Source: Culex pipiens pallens (taxonomy: Eukaryota > Arthropoda > Insecta > Diptera > Culicidae). From it: 64,000 nt of DNA. Below are positions 1 through 11,349 of this stretch, piece after piece (position 1 is the stretch's first letter; each line of letters starts with the position of its first letter). A program made the position numbers and the translations under genes. The notes beneath the pieces are model-generated. The model was given only the letters and a program-made list of their open reading frames with translations. It was not told where the DNA came from and made no database searches. Location of the stretch: contig NC_068938.1 of NCBI RefSeq assembly GCF_016801865.2, forward strand, positions 23,703,158 through 23,767,157. The letters are read 5' to 3'.

Positions 1-392
1 TGATTTTGATTTTGATTTTGATTTTGATTTTGATTTTGATTTTGATTTTGATTTTGATTTTGATTTTGATTTTGATTTTGATTTTGATTTTGATTTTGAT
101 TTTGATTTTGATTTTGATTTTGATTTTGATTTTGATTTTGATTTTGATTTTGATTTTGATTTTGATTTTGATTTTGATTTTGATTTTGATTTTGATTTTG
201 ATTTTGATTTTGATTTTGATTTTGATTTTGATTTTGATTTTGATTTTGATTTTGATTTTGATTTTGATTTTGATTTTGATTTTGATTTTGATTTTGATTT
301 TGATTTTGATTTTGATTTTGATTTTGATTTTGATTTTGATTTTGATTTTGATTTTGATTTTGATTTTGATTTTGATTTTGATTTTGATTTTA
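1..392. repeat. (TTTTGA)n hexamer array, cut by the window edge
   Basis: A near-perfect 6-bp tandem repeat runs from the first base to about 392, where it decays into TAATTTGG. About 65 units are visible and the true length is unknown because the array continues left of the window. Since 6 is a multiple of 3, one frame reads as an Ile-Leu dipeptide repeat and stays open; this is not a gene. The unit belongs to the same G-A-T(n) series as the arrays at 3393, 23733 and 42049. Confidence 0.97.
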
Positions 393-3392
393 ATTTGGTT
401 TAAAAGCAGGAAATGAAGTCGTATACTATTCAATGACATAGAATGGGATTTTTTGTGGAGTCAAATTTGGAAGATTTGGAAATTTGTATGAAACGTTTGT
501 TTATTTTTTTTTATATTTAATCTAATGTTCAATCATTTTTTTCGCAATTGAACATTTTAATATTAGATTTTTGAATGATTTTCATCAATTTTATAAATGA
601 TTGAATTTAAATTTCATGAATTGGTTAAAAAAATCCCAACATCAGTCCTTCCACCTGAAATTAAATCGCAAAATGACCTGTTCAAATTCCAAGAACAAAC
701 AACAAATAAAGAAGCAGTTCAATCGAGCTGCCCTCACGTGCACGCCCGATCTTAATCCGTTTTAAATTCCGTCCCGAAAAATCCTTATTTGGGGCCTGGC
801 TGACCGCGGTGGCCGTGGCGTGTTCCATGAAATAATGTAATGCACCATGCAAAACGTGCTCAAGAGTTGGAGGGGGAAGACAAGGAAGAATTTTTGCGCG
901 TCCCAAAGGCCGAAATAATGTATGTGCATTCTCAATCAGGCCGTGACCTCTGCGCCGGTTTGTGACCCGGTTTTGACCATAAATCGCGCGGGCATTTCTT
1001 CAGGTGCTCTTTTGAAGCAGTTAGTAATACTTGAACGGAGACATGTTCAATGATTTTCAGTGAAACTCTTACCAACTTCACCTAATTGCAGGTCCGATCG
1101 ACCTGCCATGCCGGGGCGCCTCCCCGGGGTCAATCCCAAAAACAGATTTGGGTCAGTGAAAGCCCGGTGAGGTACACACAAAATTAACCCCCTCGCACAA
1201 AACCCATCGGACACCATCGAGGCCCTCGTTTAGCTCCTGTCCATCCCAATAAAACATGACACCACACCGCCGCTGGAGCGCGCTTCTCCACGAAACAAGG
1301 GTCAACCGGGGCTGCTGACCGCGAACCCTCTAATTTGCCCAAAACGGTTCTGCCCCTCTAGGAAGCGAAACCCTTTTCACTTTGCGGTGGCGGCAGTGAA
1401 CTTACCGAGATTTCGTCCGACTTCTGCGAAAACCCGGCAATCTACAGTTAGGTGAAAAGGGTGTGGTCCCTCTCGGTTGAGCACAACAAAAAACGGGGGT
1501 ACCTGTTTGGTGAAATCTGTTGGATCCTTTTCAGAGCTTGGATCCTCTTTGAGGTCCTAATTGAGGGCCATCCACGTTGAGGAGCGATGACCTACGAGGA
1601 AAAGGTTCAACGATCCCAAGCTTGTCCGAATTGAAATGCCCTGCAGGTTCGGATTCAACGCAAGACCTGCCCAGAAGCGGCTACCTTTTGACTGAGGGAT
1701 GGGTTTCTGTGCCAAAAATTAGCAAATTTTTAAACGTTGCTGAACCACTTCGCTCGGGTCAGGTTGCCGCCGAAGAAAGGTTCAACTGCCACCGGCTTGA
1801 GATATTGCGGCCAGGTAGATTCTCGGTAGGACCTGGGTAACGGTTGTTTTGGAAGGATGGCATGATCAAGCCTCGGGGACAAATCTTGGGAAGAGGATTA
1901 AGATTATAACAAAACTTCAAATCCAACCTACCTCATATTGTGCAACAAACCGTTCCAAAACCAGCCCTGCAAATCTTCTCGAAAACAGGTAGGTTCGTGT
2001 GAGTTTGCAAAAGTGCAGCAACTTCCACGATCACGGCCTCTCTCGATAAAACACGAAAAATCAATAAACGCAGCACCGCGTGTATATTATATTATCTCCC
2101 GGCTGAATGAACTCACGAAAGGCTTCTGCTACCACTTCTGTGCCGTAGGTAGCTGGTTTCAAGCAGATCCCGAACCAAACTAATCGACCCGACAATATTG
2201 GTTTTTGCTTCTGCACAATGTAGGCTCTACCTTTGCAGCGAGAGGAGAAGAACTTGTGAACGACCTCCTCGGCACTATCAGCCACAGTGCACAGTGAGAG
2301 CGATAAACCGTGCCTTACAAACCACGGTACAAACAGCTTTTCCCCTCCTGATCTGCAGCGGAGTCCAACCGTAGATCTTCCGCTGGGGTTTGCTGAATCC
2401 ATAAATACCGTACATGTGCATTACAGATTACATACACTTGCACTTATTGCAGCGCTGATCGTTCAACAGGTCGACATTTGCGAGTGAGGTCCGTGTCCAA
2501 AACGTTCCGGAAATTCCAGCGCAGGTCTCCGCGCACAAAGAAAGCCCCGGCGCGGACTACCGGACTTAAACGTGTTCAGTCCGACACCTCTTTGGGAAGG
2601 AATTTCCTCGAAGATCTGCAACAACAACGAATGCTAATACCGCGCGTTATGGATCGCCAAGATCGGGAGACATTGTAGTTCCAGAATGACCTGTTGCTGT
2701 TGGGAATGTCTGCACGTGGTTTTAATTTGTGATCGCGACCGCGATCAAGGGGAACGATCGCGCGTGATCTTCCGTAAGGATATTCTCTCGGTCATGACGA
2801 GTTAAGGTGTGGTCGAACACAGAACTTCATCGTTCATAACTCGTAATAACCGAGGGATCATCGATCGTTGATCGAGAACCTTGCCCGTCTTCGAGTTATC
2901 GTGCAGGTGTACTCAAGATGGCTCAACGATCCCTCTCCAACCACAACAAGTGAATTGTTTAATGACTCATAAGGTTCGCTGCACCCTCGGCCGAGTCACA
3001 CCCTTTTACGGGGGATCATCCGATCATCTTCCCTGGGATCTCGCGAGCCCTTCTCAATTATGTTTTCCCAAAGGAACGAGTGCGCGCGGGCGCGATTATC
3101 ATCTTCTGCGAACGCCTTTTTTCGCGATCGTCGTCAACTTCGTTGGTTTGGGGCACGACTGCGACGTGATCCCGATTCGATTCCGCGCGTGATTCCGAGT
3201 AAGGGGGAGAATTTTCCTTCAGGGCACCGGAGATCCGACGACCACGTCCGTATAAATTACGAGTTAATTCTTAATCCATGCACTGGCTAAGATAAGGGCA
3301 GTTGGGTCGAAGTTTGACCTTAAACAAAATCCACTTAGATGTTTTTGGGTCATTTCCCCGAATATTACATTGTTGAACGATCGTTCATTCTT
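393..3392. other. Gene-free moderate-GC DNA
   Basis: Three kilobases of non-repetitive sequence, clearly richer in G+C than the transposon-derived parts of the window. Reading frames on both strands are short (at most about 113 codons), overlap on opposite strands and show no domain I recognise. The stretch 2720-3250 is dense in GATC/CGATCG-type words. It could be intronic or intergenic host DNA; I see no exon-intron structure I can support. Confidence 0.5.
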
Positions 3393-4395
3393 CAAAATCT
3401 AAAAATCTAAAAATTTAAAAATCTAAAAATCTAAAAATTTAAAAATCTAAAAATCTAAAAATCTAAAAATTTAAAAATTTAAAAATTTAAAAATCTAAAA
3501 ATCTAAAAATCTAAAATTCTAAAAATCTAAAAATCTAAAAATCTAAAAATCCAAAAATCTAAAAATCTAAAAATCTAAAAATCTAAAAATCTAAAAATCT
3601 AAAAATCTAAAAATCTAAAAATCTAAAAATCTAAAAATCTAAAAATCTAAAAATCTAAAAATCTAAAAATCTAAAAATCTAAAAATCTAAAAATCTAAAA
3701 ATCTAAAAATCTAAAAATCTAAAAATCTAAAAATCTAAAAATCTAAAAATCTAAAAATCTAAAAATCTAAAAATCTAAAAATCTAAAAATCTAAAAATCT
3801 AAAAATCTAAAAATCTAAAAATCTAAAAATCTAAAAATCTAAAAATCTAAAAATCTAAAAATCTAAAAATCTAAAAATCTAAAAATCTACAAATCTAAAA
3901 ATCTAAAAATCTAAAAATCTAAAAATCTAAAAATCTAAAAATCTAAAAATCTAAAAATCTAAAAATCTAAAAATCTAAAAATCTAAAAATCTAAAAATCT
4001 AAAAATCTAAAAATCTAAAAATCTAAAAATCTAAAAATCTAAAAATCTAAAAATCTAAAAATCTAAAAATCTAAAAATCTAAAAATCTAAAAATCTAAAA
4101 ATCTAAAAATCTAAAAATCTAAAAATCTAAAAATCTAAAAATCTAAAAATCTAAAAATCTAAAAATCTAAAAATCTAAAAATCTAAAAATGTAAAAATCC
4201 AAAAATCTTAAAATCTAAAAATCTAAAAATCTAAAAATCTAAAAATCTAAAAATCTAAAAATCTAAAAATCTAAAAATCTAAAAATCTAAAAATCTAAAA
4301 ATCTAAAAATCTAAAAATCTAAAAATCTCAAAATCTAAAAATATAAAAATCTTAAAATCTAAAAATCTTAAACTCTAAAAATCTTAAAATCTAAT
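3393..4395. repeat. (AAAAATCT)n octamer array
   Basis: About 125 units of an 8-bp repeat. The first ten or so units include AAAAATTT variants, the middle is nearly uniform, and variants (CTTA, TCTCA, TATA) accumulate again after 4320, as expected for array edges that escape homogenisation. The unit is the reverse complement of the one at 42049-45616, so the two arrays are inverted copies of the same motif about 38 kb apart. Confidence 0.97.
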
Positions 4396-5551
4396 TTAAA
4401 AAAAAATAAAAAACGCAATACTTCGATGAAACGACCAACTATTGAGCCACCTACCGTATCCGATAGCTCATCCTCCACTTGATCCGTGGGTCCTTGCAAA
4501 TCCAGGAATTAGTGCTCTTCGGCAGGTTCACCTCCACCACTCCACATACACACATAACTAATAATTATTCCCGATTCCTTTTCTGTATTCTTCAATTCGG
4601 GCACACGGCAAGTACCGTACCGGCAAGTCCGGGACTTCGTCGAGGCAGGTTCAACGATCTTCGCGGGTGGGAGGCACGATTGTCGGCAGGTGAAGAAGAC
4701 GCAATTGGCGCACGGAGAAGAACGGGGGTTGTTATTCCCTTTCGAGGCCCCATTCTGGGCGAACAAGTGTAGGTGTATTACGATTTAAATGAAGAAGATT
4801 TTGCCCTGGAGATAAGAGTGGAGCGGGGAGAAGAGAGCGAAAGAACGCGTTCTTCACTTTGTGGAGCGTCGGATGGTGGTCGTGATCTTACACAGCATTC
4901 GAGAGGGCGATGACGACAATGGTTACGACGGCGAGAAATATGAGCAGGGTTTTGCTTTAGTGCCTGTGGAAAATTTAGGACAAAACAAATATTTTTAATG
5001 ATTAAAAAAAATATATGAAAGGATTTTTTTTCATACAAAGTGTCCTATGGTATTTATGAGATATTGGAATGTTCAATCAATAATTGGTAGAACCAGTTCC
5101 AAGAAAACAACATCCCATCATCAAACTGTAATAGGACATTTAATAAACGGTTTGATTAGTAATTATTGACGACAGACACTCCTCGTCCATATATAGACAT
5201 AACATCTCACGTTTCCACCAGAAAAATTCCACTAATTTGTAGGTATGACCAGAAAACCGACTCCAATTTCTTAAATCACCAGTTCCATAACACGCAACAG
5301 ACCCACACATGGAATCCACCTGCGTTATTTTTTCGAAACCTCCACCTGAGATTTTCTGCCCAAAAACGGAACCATAACTTATCGAAAACGACCAGCAAAG
5401 TACCGTGTGGCAGCATCACCTGAAACCCGTATTGGGTGTGTGTGTGTGTCTGCTAATAGGCCTCCACTCGACAGACCTCCGATAGGTCGATAGGCCATAA
5501 TTTCCACCTGAAGTATAGAAAAAAACTAACTTAATCCACCTATGTGGTTGA
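4396..5551. other. Gene-free spacer between octamer array and mobile element
   Basis: Mixed-composition DNA without a recognisable gene. It contains a short (GT)n run near 5435-5450. Opposite-strand reading frames around 4480-4770 are mutual shadows and match no domain I know. Confidence 0.45.
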
Positions 5552-5639
5552 TGCCTTCCTCACTTTTCACCAAAAATGGGTATATCATTTTTCATGGGTT
5601 TCATCATATTTTTAGATCCAGAATAAAAGAACACAATGT

Positions 5640-6604
5640 ATAACTTATGTGGTAATAACTCGAGACAGCGTTGTCAGTTCTTCAATGCTTTGGACTCATT
5701 GGAAAGTCCTTTCAATTACCTAACCAACAATGGGTCAGATGATGGATCCGGACATAGTTTACATACATTTAAGTGAGATCCGGCTTCAAAAAAGTACATA
5801 AATATCACTTAAGTGATCATAACTCGAGACAGGGTTGCCAGATCTTCAATGTTTTGTACTCATTGGAAAGTCCTTTCAATTACCTAACCAACGATGGGTC
5901 GGATGATGGATCCGGACATCGTTAACATACATTTAAGTGAGATCCGGCTTCAAAAAAGTACATAAATATCACTTAAGTGGTCATAACTCGAGACAGGGTT
6001 GCCAGATCTTCAATGTCTTGGACTCATTGGAAAGGCCTTTCAATTACCTAACCAACGATGGGTCGGATGATGGATCCGGACATAGTTTACATACATTTAA
6101 GTGAGATCCGGCTTCAAAAAAGTACATCAATATCACTTAAGTGGTCATAACTCGAGACAGGGTTGCCAGATCTTCAATGTATTGGACTCATTGGAAAGGC
6201 CTTTTAATTACCTAACCAACGATGGGTCAGATGATGGATCCGGACATAGTTTACATACATTTAAGTGAGATCCGGCTTCAAAAAAGTACATAAATATCAC
6301 TTAAGTGGTCATAACTCGAGACAGGGTTGCCAGATCTTCAATGTCTTGGACTCATTGGAAAGGCCTTTCAATTACCTAACCAACAATGGGTCGGATGATG
6401 GATCCGGACATAGTTTACATACATTTAAGTGAGATCCGGCTTCAAAAAAGTACATCAATATCACTTAAGTGGTCATAACTCGAGACAGGGTTGCCAGATC
6501 TTCAATGTTTTGTACTCATTGGAAAGGCCTTTCAATTACCTAACCAACGATGGGTCGGATGATGGATCCGGACATCGTTAACATGCATATAAATGAGATC
6601 CGGA
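5640..6604. repeat. Six tandem copies of a 164-bp unit
   Basis: The word CGAGACAG occurs at 5661, 5825, 5989, 6153, 6317 and 6481, exactly 164 bp apart each time. Each unit carries TCTTCAATG, GGACTCATTGGAAAG, a GATGGATCCGGACAT block and ACATTTAAGTGAGATCCGG. Units differ by a few substitutions and no indels change the spacing. The first and last copies diverge most. Confidence 0.95.
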
Positions 6605-6765
6605 TAAATGTGAAAACACATTTTTATACATAACTTTTGAACTACTTATCGAAACTTCAAACAATTCAATAGCGATGTATGGGACCCTAAACCAAGTCGA
6701 ATGCAACTGGTTCGATCAAAATCGTTTCAGCCAGTGCTGAGAAAACTCAGTGAGAATTTTGGTCA

Positions 6766-6836
6766 CATACATACATACACACACACATACACACACACAT
6801 ACACACACACATACACACACACATACACACACACAG
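6766..6836. repeat. (AC)n/(ATAC)n microsatellite
   Basis: Blocks of ACACACAC separated by AT repeat with a 12-bp higher-order period through 6836. It lies inside the right half of the element at 5552-6954. Confidence 0.9.
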
Positions 6837-6954
6837 ACATTTGTTCAGTTTTCGATTCTGAGTCGATATGTATACATGAAGGTGGGTCTAGGAGCTTTCA
6901 ATAGAAAGTTCATTTTTAGAGCAGGATTATAGCCTTACCTCAGTGAGGAAGGCA

Positions 6955-8656
6955 AAACGCCCAACACGGGACCAAAAATGGGACCACAACACAAATCTTC
7001 GAACGAGCGAGCGTTTACCGCTAATAAAAACAATTTCCTAAATAACATAATTTGCATCTAAATTTCCCTTTCCTGGGACCCCTGCTGCTGAGTTAAGGCC
7101 GTCGAGGGAGGAAAACAATACCTTGGGTTTTTTTTTCGTTCAAAGTCTCATCGAAGTCTTGGCTGCTGTAAGCAATAAAATAAAACATCTCAGAAATCAA
7201 GTGTACAACTGTCGAATCGAGCCGATGTTCAGGTTGTTTGTTTTTCTCGGAGGTTTTTTTGTTGTACCTTCTTGGGTTTCCAGAGCCTAGATCCGACTCG
7301 AAGAATAGGCCTTGGTGAGTAAATTGAAACATAAAAAAGCTGTTCGACAACGCTTTCTAATTAATTTGATTAGAATAAATTAATGAGAGCGTCGAGCAAC
7401 GACTTGGAGGAGAGACCCCAATCGATCTGGGTGGCCCACAGGACAGCTCGTGATTTAAGCGGATTAAAGGTGAGGACACAAAAAAACGCTCGTAAAATTT
7501 ATAGCCAAACCAAGCAAAACCATCCGCGCGCTTTGAGCCCCAAAAAGGCCTCGTTATCAAGCGATTTCATTGAGGCCTATCAGTAATCGTTGCTTTCAAC
7601 ACCACGCTCCAAACCTGAAAAAGACCTGAAAAACAAATAGTTATGACCCAGAGCGCGCGAGGTCTCTCATAAATAATAATTACGACCATCCAGAAACGTC
7701 ATGAGCTACAAATTCAATCGAACAGCCCTTTCTCTTCGGCAAGCAGGCAAACTTGCAACAACATTGCCCAACAGCAAGTTGCAACGGCTTCTGTTTGCCT
7801 CTTTTTTGTTGTATGATACGATTACACTGAGACTCGTGCTTCGAGGGATGAAGAAATGTGGTTCGCCCTCAACTTTGGCGGCGTGATCGCGATATCGCGT
7901 AAATATATACCACCCCGGTTTGGGCGAAGAGACCCTCACGATCCATAAAGTTCGACATTGTGGCGAGGTGGCTGCTGCTGTTGGAACTAGATCTTGGGGA
8001 GGAGGAATGGTTGGTTGATAAGAAGCAATAGTGGGATACCATAAAATAATAATATTTATTTCTGGGTTTAATTGTAGAAAAAAAGTTGCGAAAAGAACAT
8101 TTTCACAAAAATCTTTTATTTGTTTTACAAAAATCTCAAGTTTTTTTTTTTCATAAAGAAATAAAAAAAATTGAAATTATATTAAAAAAGTGTAAGTGTA
8201 TTAAAAATCATAACGATAACATAACTAAACATCACAATTATTTTAATGATATGATTTAAAAAAGTATTCAATATTTGTGACAATATTTATCTATTTGATA
8301 GATTTATTCCGAACAAGCACTTTCATAAACTGTTTTAAAACATTAACAATGACTTGTTCCACATAAACTTTATTTTTTTTTCTTTTCTTCAGTGAGTTTT
8401 TCCTATAAAATCATTTACTTAAACTAAAAAAAAACCTTAAGTTCAATGAAATAAAACTTCGATCCTGTTGATTTTTTCAATCTGTTTTTGTTGTTGGTTT
8501 TGAATTCATACAATTTTGTAGAAAAAGAGAATCTACCGTTTAATTTCTTTTCGATTTTTTTTTCGAAAATAAAGGTTTTGCTTATTTCATTAAAGTTTTT
8601 CTTCATTTACATTGCACTTCTATTGTTCATCAAAAGTAAATAAATAGTATAAAAAT
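6955..8656. other. Gene-free region, unique then AT-rich
   Basis: 6955-8030 is moderate-GC DNA with only short overlapping frames. 8031-8656 is strongly AT-rich with many homopolymer runs. No domain, RNA gene or element end was recognised. Confidence 0.45.
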
Positions 8657-9060
8657 TTAAACAACAAGCTAAAATTTCAAAATTTTATTGAAAATTGCAT
8701 GAAACATGCATTAAACAGCATTTCTGTCGGTAGGCAATCATTTTTTTTTTCAAAAAATCTATTTTTTTTTCAAATAAAAACATGATGTGGTACTGTACAT
8801 ACAAAACTAACTAAAACTTAAAATAATGTTAAATTACCGTCATCAAGAGTAACATTGAGTTTGTGGGGTGAGATTGGATCATACAAATTTCAACATTTTT
8901 GTATGACCTAAGCTCAGCCCCCAGACCCAATGTCACCCCTGATGACGGTGTCCAAAAAAGGTGAAAAATGCTACTAAACGCAGGGAAATGCATTTTAAAT
9001 TGTGTTCAGCTGGCTTAAAATTTCATTGAAATTTGAAAGTATAAAAAATCCCTCTGATTT
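8657..9060. repeat. Diverged dispersed repeat (family R1), interrupted by a MITE
   Basis: Shares words with copies at 38570-38870, 56268-56480 and 59627-60070: an ACAACAAGC-like start, a conserved TTTAAATGCATTTTACAC-like segment, and ACGCAGGGAAATGCATTTTAAATTG at about 8978-9002, matched near 59922. A palindromic MITE (8837-8948) sits inside it and the gag-element copy A inserted at its right side. Boundaries are approximate. Confidence 0.5.
8837..8948. mobile_element. Palindromic MITE, CCGTCATC ends
   Basis: Begins CCGTCATC and ends GATGACGG. Most of its 112 bp is an imperfect inverted repeat built of CATTG-GGTCT-GGGGGTGAGATTGG-TC-like arms. It lies directly after TA; the right flank reads TG rather than TA. 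The same element is at 62904-63012, and a half copy is at 52618-52651. It has no coding capacity and would be mobilised by a transposase encoded elsewhere. Confidence 0.7.
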
Positions 9061-9070
9061 TTGCGCCGTT

Positions 9071-9262
9071 GGACAACTCAGCGTTCCCGCCTGGATGGGG
9101 GCGATCGTTCAGCAAGAAGTTACCGGGGCAGATCTCTTTACCCTGCCAGAGTTCTTTGCTCTCGCAGAGGAGATGATGACGCGGTATTGGACCAGCCGTA
9201 ACAAGGCGGAGCAATTCCTGGCCCTTGGGGAGCTGATGATCAAGCACATCTATAAAGGATAA
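9071..9262 (+). pseudogene. ORF1 (gag) C-terminal fragment, copy A
   Basis: Encodes only the conserved C-terminal module, beginning near a Gln-Glu-Val-Thr-Gly motif and including LFTLPEFFALAEEMM and AEQFLALGELMIKHIYKG before a TAA. The zinc knuckles and everything upstream are missing because of 5' truncation. Compared with copy B it also lacks 36 nt (in frame) that encode the FASVVAAGSG stretch. An open frame begins at 9002, but its first codons are host sequence outside the insertion, so no functional start exists. Confidence 0.85.
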
Positions 9263-9503
9263 AAAACTGTGATCTAGTTTTAAGCTTTCTCTATCTCTAT
9301 CCCCTTTCACTTGTAATTTTAGTAAGTTTTTTTTCTTAATTTTTCTTACTCTTGGTGACACCTTTATTTACAAGCAATAATTGTTCCAAAATGGATTATG
9401 ATGTAACACACAGCTGAAAGGAACTCCAAAACTCTGTAATGTACCTCAAAAGAACTTATTGTATCTTGATTATTCACCAATAAAACCGAATTGAATTGAA
9501 TTA
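9071..9503 (+). mobile_element. Gag-only non-LTR retroelement, copy A, 5' truncated
   Basis: Matches only the last part of the element at 9614-11378: the end of ORF1, the roughly 240-bp 3' UTR, AATAAAACCG and the AATTG-repeat tail. It is flanked by a perfect 10-bp target-site duplication, TTGCGCCGTT, at 9061-9070 and 9504-9513. A 5'-truncated copy with its own duplication is the expected product of target-primed reverse transcription. It differs visibly from copies B and C, so it is an independent insertion. Confidence 0.92.
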
Positions 9504-9727
9504 TTGCGCCGTTTTTTTTTAGGTAGGGAGGAAAGACAAACAATTTGAAAAATATTTAAAACAGTGTGGAGGATTCACCATACCTAAGAATTTCTGATTT
9601 TTTTAAAGTTCTTGACCCTCCGTGTACGCACGAGAGCAAGCAGCAGTCAAGTGCTCAGTGCTCCATCGTTTTTTCGATTTTTTTCGCCGTAGTTTACCGT
9701 GATTATCCGCGAGTTTGCTCCTGCAGC

Positions 9728-11131
9728 ATGCCAAAGGCCGGCCGTGGCCGTGGCAGTTCGAGTGCGGCCTCGAAAAACCCGCGAAGTTCGTCTACCGGCC
9801 GTGTGCAAAAAGGTAAACAAACCAACGCCGTGTCGGCCGCCATCGCGCAGGGGAGCGTCAGCGCTGAAGGCATCGACAAAAAGTTACTACATCCTGGATA
9901 TGTCCCAAGATCACCAGTGCGAACCCGTTCCGGTACTTCCGGTGCCTCGACCAGTGGCACATCAACATCCGCCAACATCCCCATCAGGAACGAGTTCCAG
10001 ATGCTGAGCGACGACGAAGAAAACAACAACACCGACGGTAGCAGCACTACCGACGACGACGACGACGATGATGGTCGTGCACGGAAAAAAGTGCCGACGT
10101 CAAAAAAGAACAATTCTCCAACGGAACGAAGACCACCTCCAATTTTTGTTTTGGACACGTTGGTGGACGATGTTGACGAGTTGCTGGAAGGCCTCGGATA
10201 TTGTCTGAAAATCGGTAAGTCGGCAGTGCAAGTGATCACACTGAACAGAAAAGATTTCGACCTGGTGCTTGAAGAACTGAAGCGTAGCAACTTCAACTTC
10301 TACACATACGACCCAGAGAAGCCCCCTGTTAAGGTCGTCTTGCAGGGTTACCAAGACCGTCCGATCGCCGACCTGAAGCGACACCTCTCGAACGCCGGAA
10401 TAAAGCCACGGGAGATAAAAGTGCTCTCGCGAAAGACAACAGTCACAGGTACACACACTCTGTACCTGTTGTACTTCGACCGCGGCACCGTCAAGATCCA
10501 AGATCTGCGGCGGACTAAGACGTTGGACGGTTTTTGGGTAAACTGGCGGTTTTACACCAAGAACCCGACGGACGTAGCGCAATGCTACCGTTGCCAGAAA
10601 TTCGGCCACGGCTCGCGGAACTGCAACCTCCGGCCCCGCTGCGTGAAGTGCGGTGAGTCACACCTCTCGGAGGCGTGCGCACTGCCACGAAAGGCGGACT
10701 TGGGGGAAAACGCAGAACAAACCAAGCCGCGCGTAAAGTGCGCGAACTGTGACGGCAACCATACCGGCAATTACCGCGGATGCGTCGCGCGCAAGTCTTA
10801 CCTCGAGGAGCAGGAAAAGAGGAAGAAGAAAGCAGCAGCGTCCCACCCTCCTCAGCGAAGTACGAGCGCAGCCGTTCCTGCAGTTGGGCAGCGTACGGTT
10901 CCAGCGGACAACCCAGCGATCCCTCCTGGATGGGGGCGGTCGTTTGCCAGCGTGGTCGCTGCCGGTAGCGGCGATGCGGCCCAGCAAGGAGTCACCGGGG
11001 AAGATCTCTTCACCCTGCCGGAGTTCTTTGCTCTCGCGGGGGAGATGATGACGCGGTTTCGGAGCTGCCGTAACAAGGCAGAGCAATTTCTGGCCCTCGG
11101 GGAGCTGATGATCAAGCACATCTATAATTGA
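9728..11131 (+). CDS. ORF1 / Gag-like zinc-knuckle RNA-binding protein of a non-LTR retroelement
   Basis: A 467-residue protein that should bind the element RNA and package it into ribonucleoprotein, as Jockey-type ORF1 proteins do. From the N terminus: a basic Gly/Ser-rich segment (MPKAGRGRG), an acidic run with seven consecutive Asp near residue 110, and a PRE_C2HC-like region at about 199-285. Three cysteine knuckles follow: residues 286-299 (CYRC-QKFG-H-GSRN-C, canonical CX2CX4HX4C), 305-317 and 338-352 (both with shortened spacing). Then come a Lys/Arg-rich linker and a C-terminal module of about 50 residues (LFTLPEFFALAGEMMTRF...ELMIKHIY) conserved in all three copies. The frame is open from 9566, but 9566-9613 lies outside the element and 9614-9727 matches the 5' UTR of copy C. 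The start at 9728 is chosen because both full copies share this ATG. Compared with A and C the last residue is altered (IYN, not IYKG). The frame is intact, so this copy may be expressed. Confidence 0.85.
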   Translation: MPKAGRGRGSSSAASKNPRSSSTGRVQKGKQTNAVSAAIAQGSVSAEGIDKKLLHPGYVPRSPVRTRSGTSGASTSGTSTSANIPIRNEFQMLSDDEENNNTDGSSTTDDDDDDDGRARKKVPTSKKNNSPTERRPPPIFVLDTLVDDVDELLEGLGYCLKIGKSAVQVITLNRKDFDLVLEELKRSNFNFYTYDPEKPPVKVVLQGYQDRPIADLKRHLSNAGIKPREIKVLSRKTTVTGTHTLYLLYFDRGTVKIQDLRRTKTLDGFWVNWRFYTKNPTDVAQCYRCQKFGHGSRNCNLRPRCVKCGESHLSEACALPRKADLGENAEQTKPRVKCANCDGNHTGNYRGCVARKSYLEEQEKRKKKAAASHPPQRSTSAAVPAVGQRTVPADNPAIPPGWGRSFASVVAAGSGDAAQQGVTGEDLFTLPEFFALAGEMMTRFRSCRNKAEQFLALGELMIKHIYN

Positions 11132-11349
11132 TTATTTTTTGTCTGTGATCTAGTTTTAAGCTTTCTCTTTATCTATCCTTTTCCCATTGCACTTTCTGTA
11201 AGTTTTTTGAAAACTTTTTCTTACTCTTGTCTATTCCATAGTTAAAAGTAATAATTTTTCGATTGAATTATGATGTAAAACACAGCTGAAAGGAACACCA
11301 AAACTCTGTTATGTACCTAAATGAACTCATTGTAACTTGATTATTCACA

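Larger units (their letters stand above)
5552..6954. mobile_element. Nonautonomous element with short inverted ends and internal satellite
   Basis: A 13-bp motif TGCCTTCCTCACT at 5552-5564 recurs inverted as AGTGAGGAAGGCA at 6942-6954. Just inside the right end, GCCTTACCTCAGTGAGGAAGGC forms its own hairpin arms. Between the ends lie six 164-bp tandem repeats (5640-6604), a stretch of unique DNA and an ACAC/ATAC microsatellite. There is no transposase frame. I could not find a clear target-site duplication, so the exact ends and the transposon class are inferred. Similar GCCTTCCTCAC termini are, in my memory, frequent in mosquito genomes. Confidence 0.6.

Noticed and set aside
6..416. 136-codon Ile-Leu repeat frame
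   Set aside because: Product of the hexamer array, cut by the window edge.
2061..2402. 113-codon minus frame as a host gene
   Set aside because: Overlaps opposite-strand frames of similar size; no domain, no splice context, no codon pattern that I can distinguish.
5640..6604. CRISPR-like array
   Set aside because: The whole 164-bp unit is repeated with no alternating spacers; it is a tandem satellite in eukaryotic DNA.
9566..9727. N-terminal extension of the copy B ORF1
   Set aside because: The first 48 bp are outside the element and the rest matches the 5' UTR of copy C, where the upstream residues differ. The shared ATG at 9728 is the better start.
9703..10770. Minus-strand frames of up to 197 codons within copy B, and + strand counterparts in copy C
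   Set aside because: Antisense shadows of the gag frame; low-complexity Ser-rich translations of the Asp-rich coding segment.
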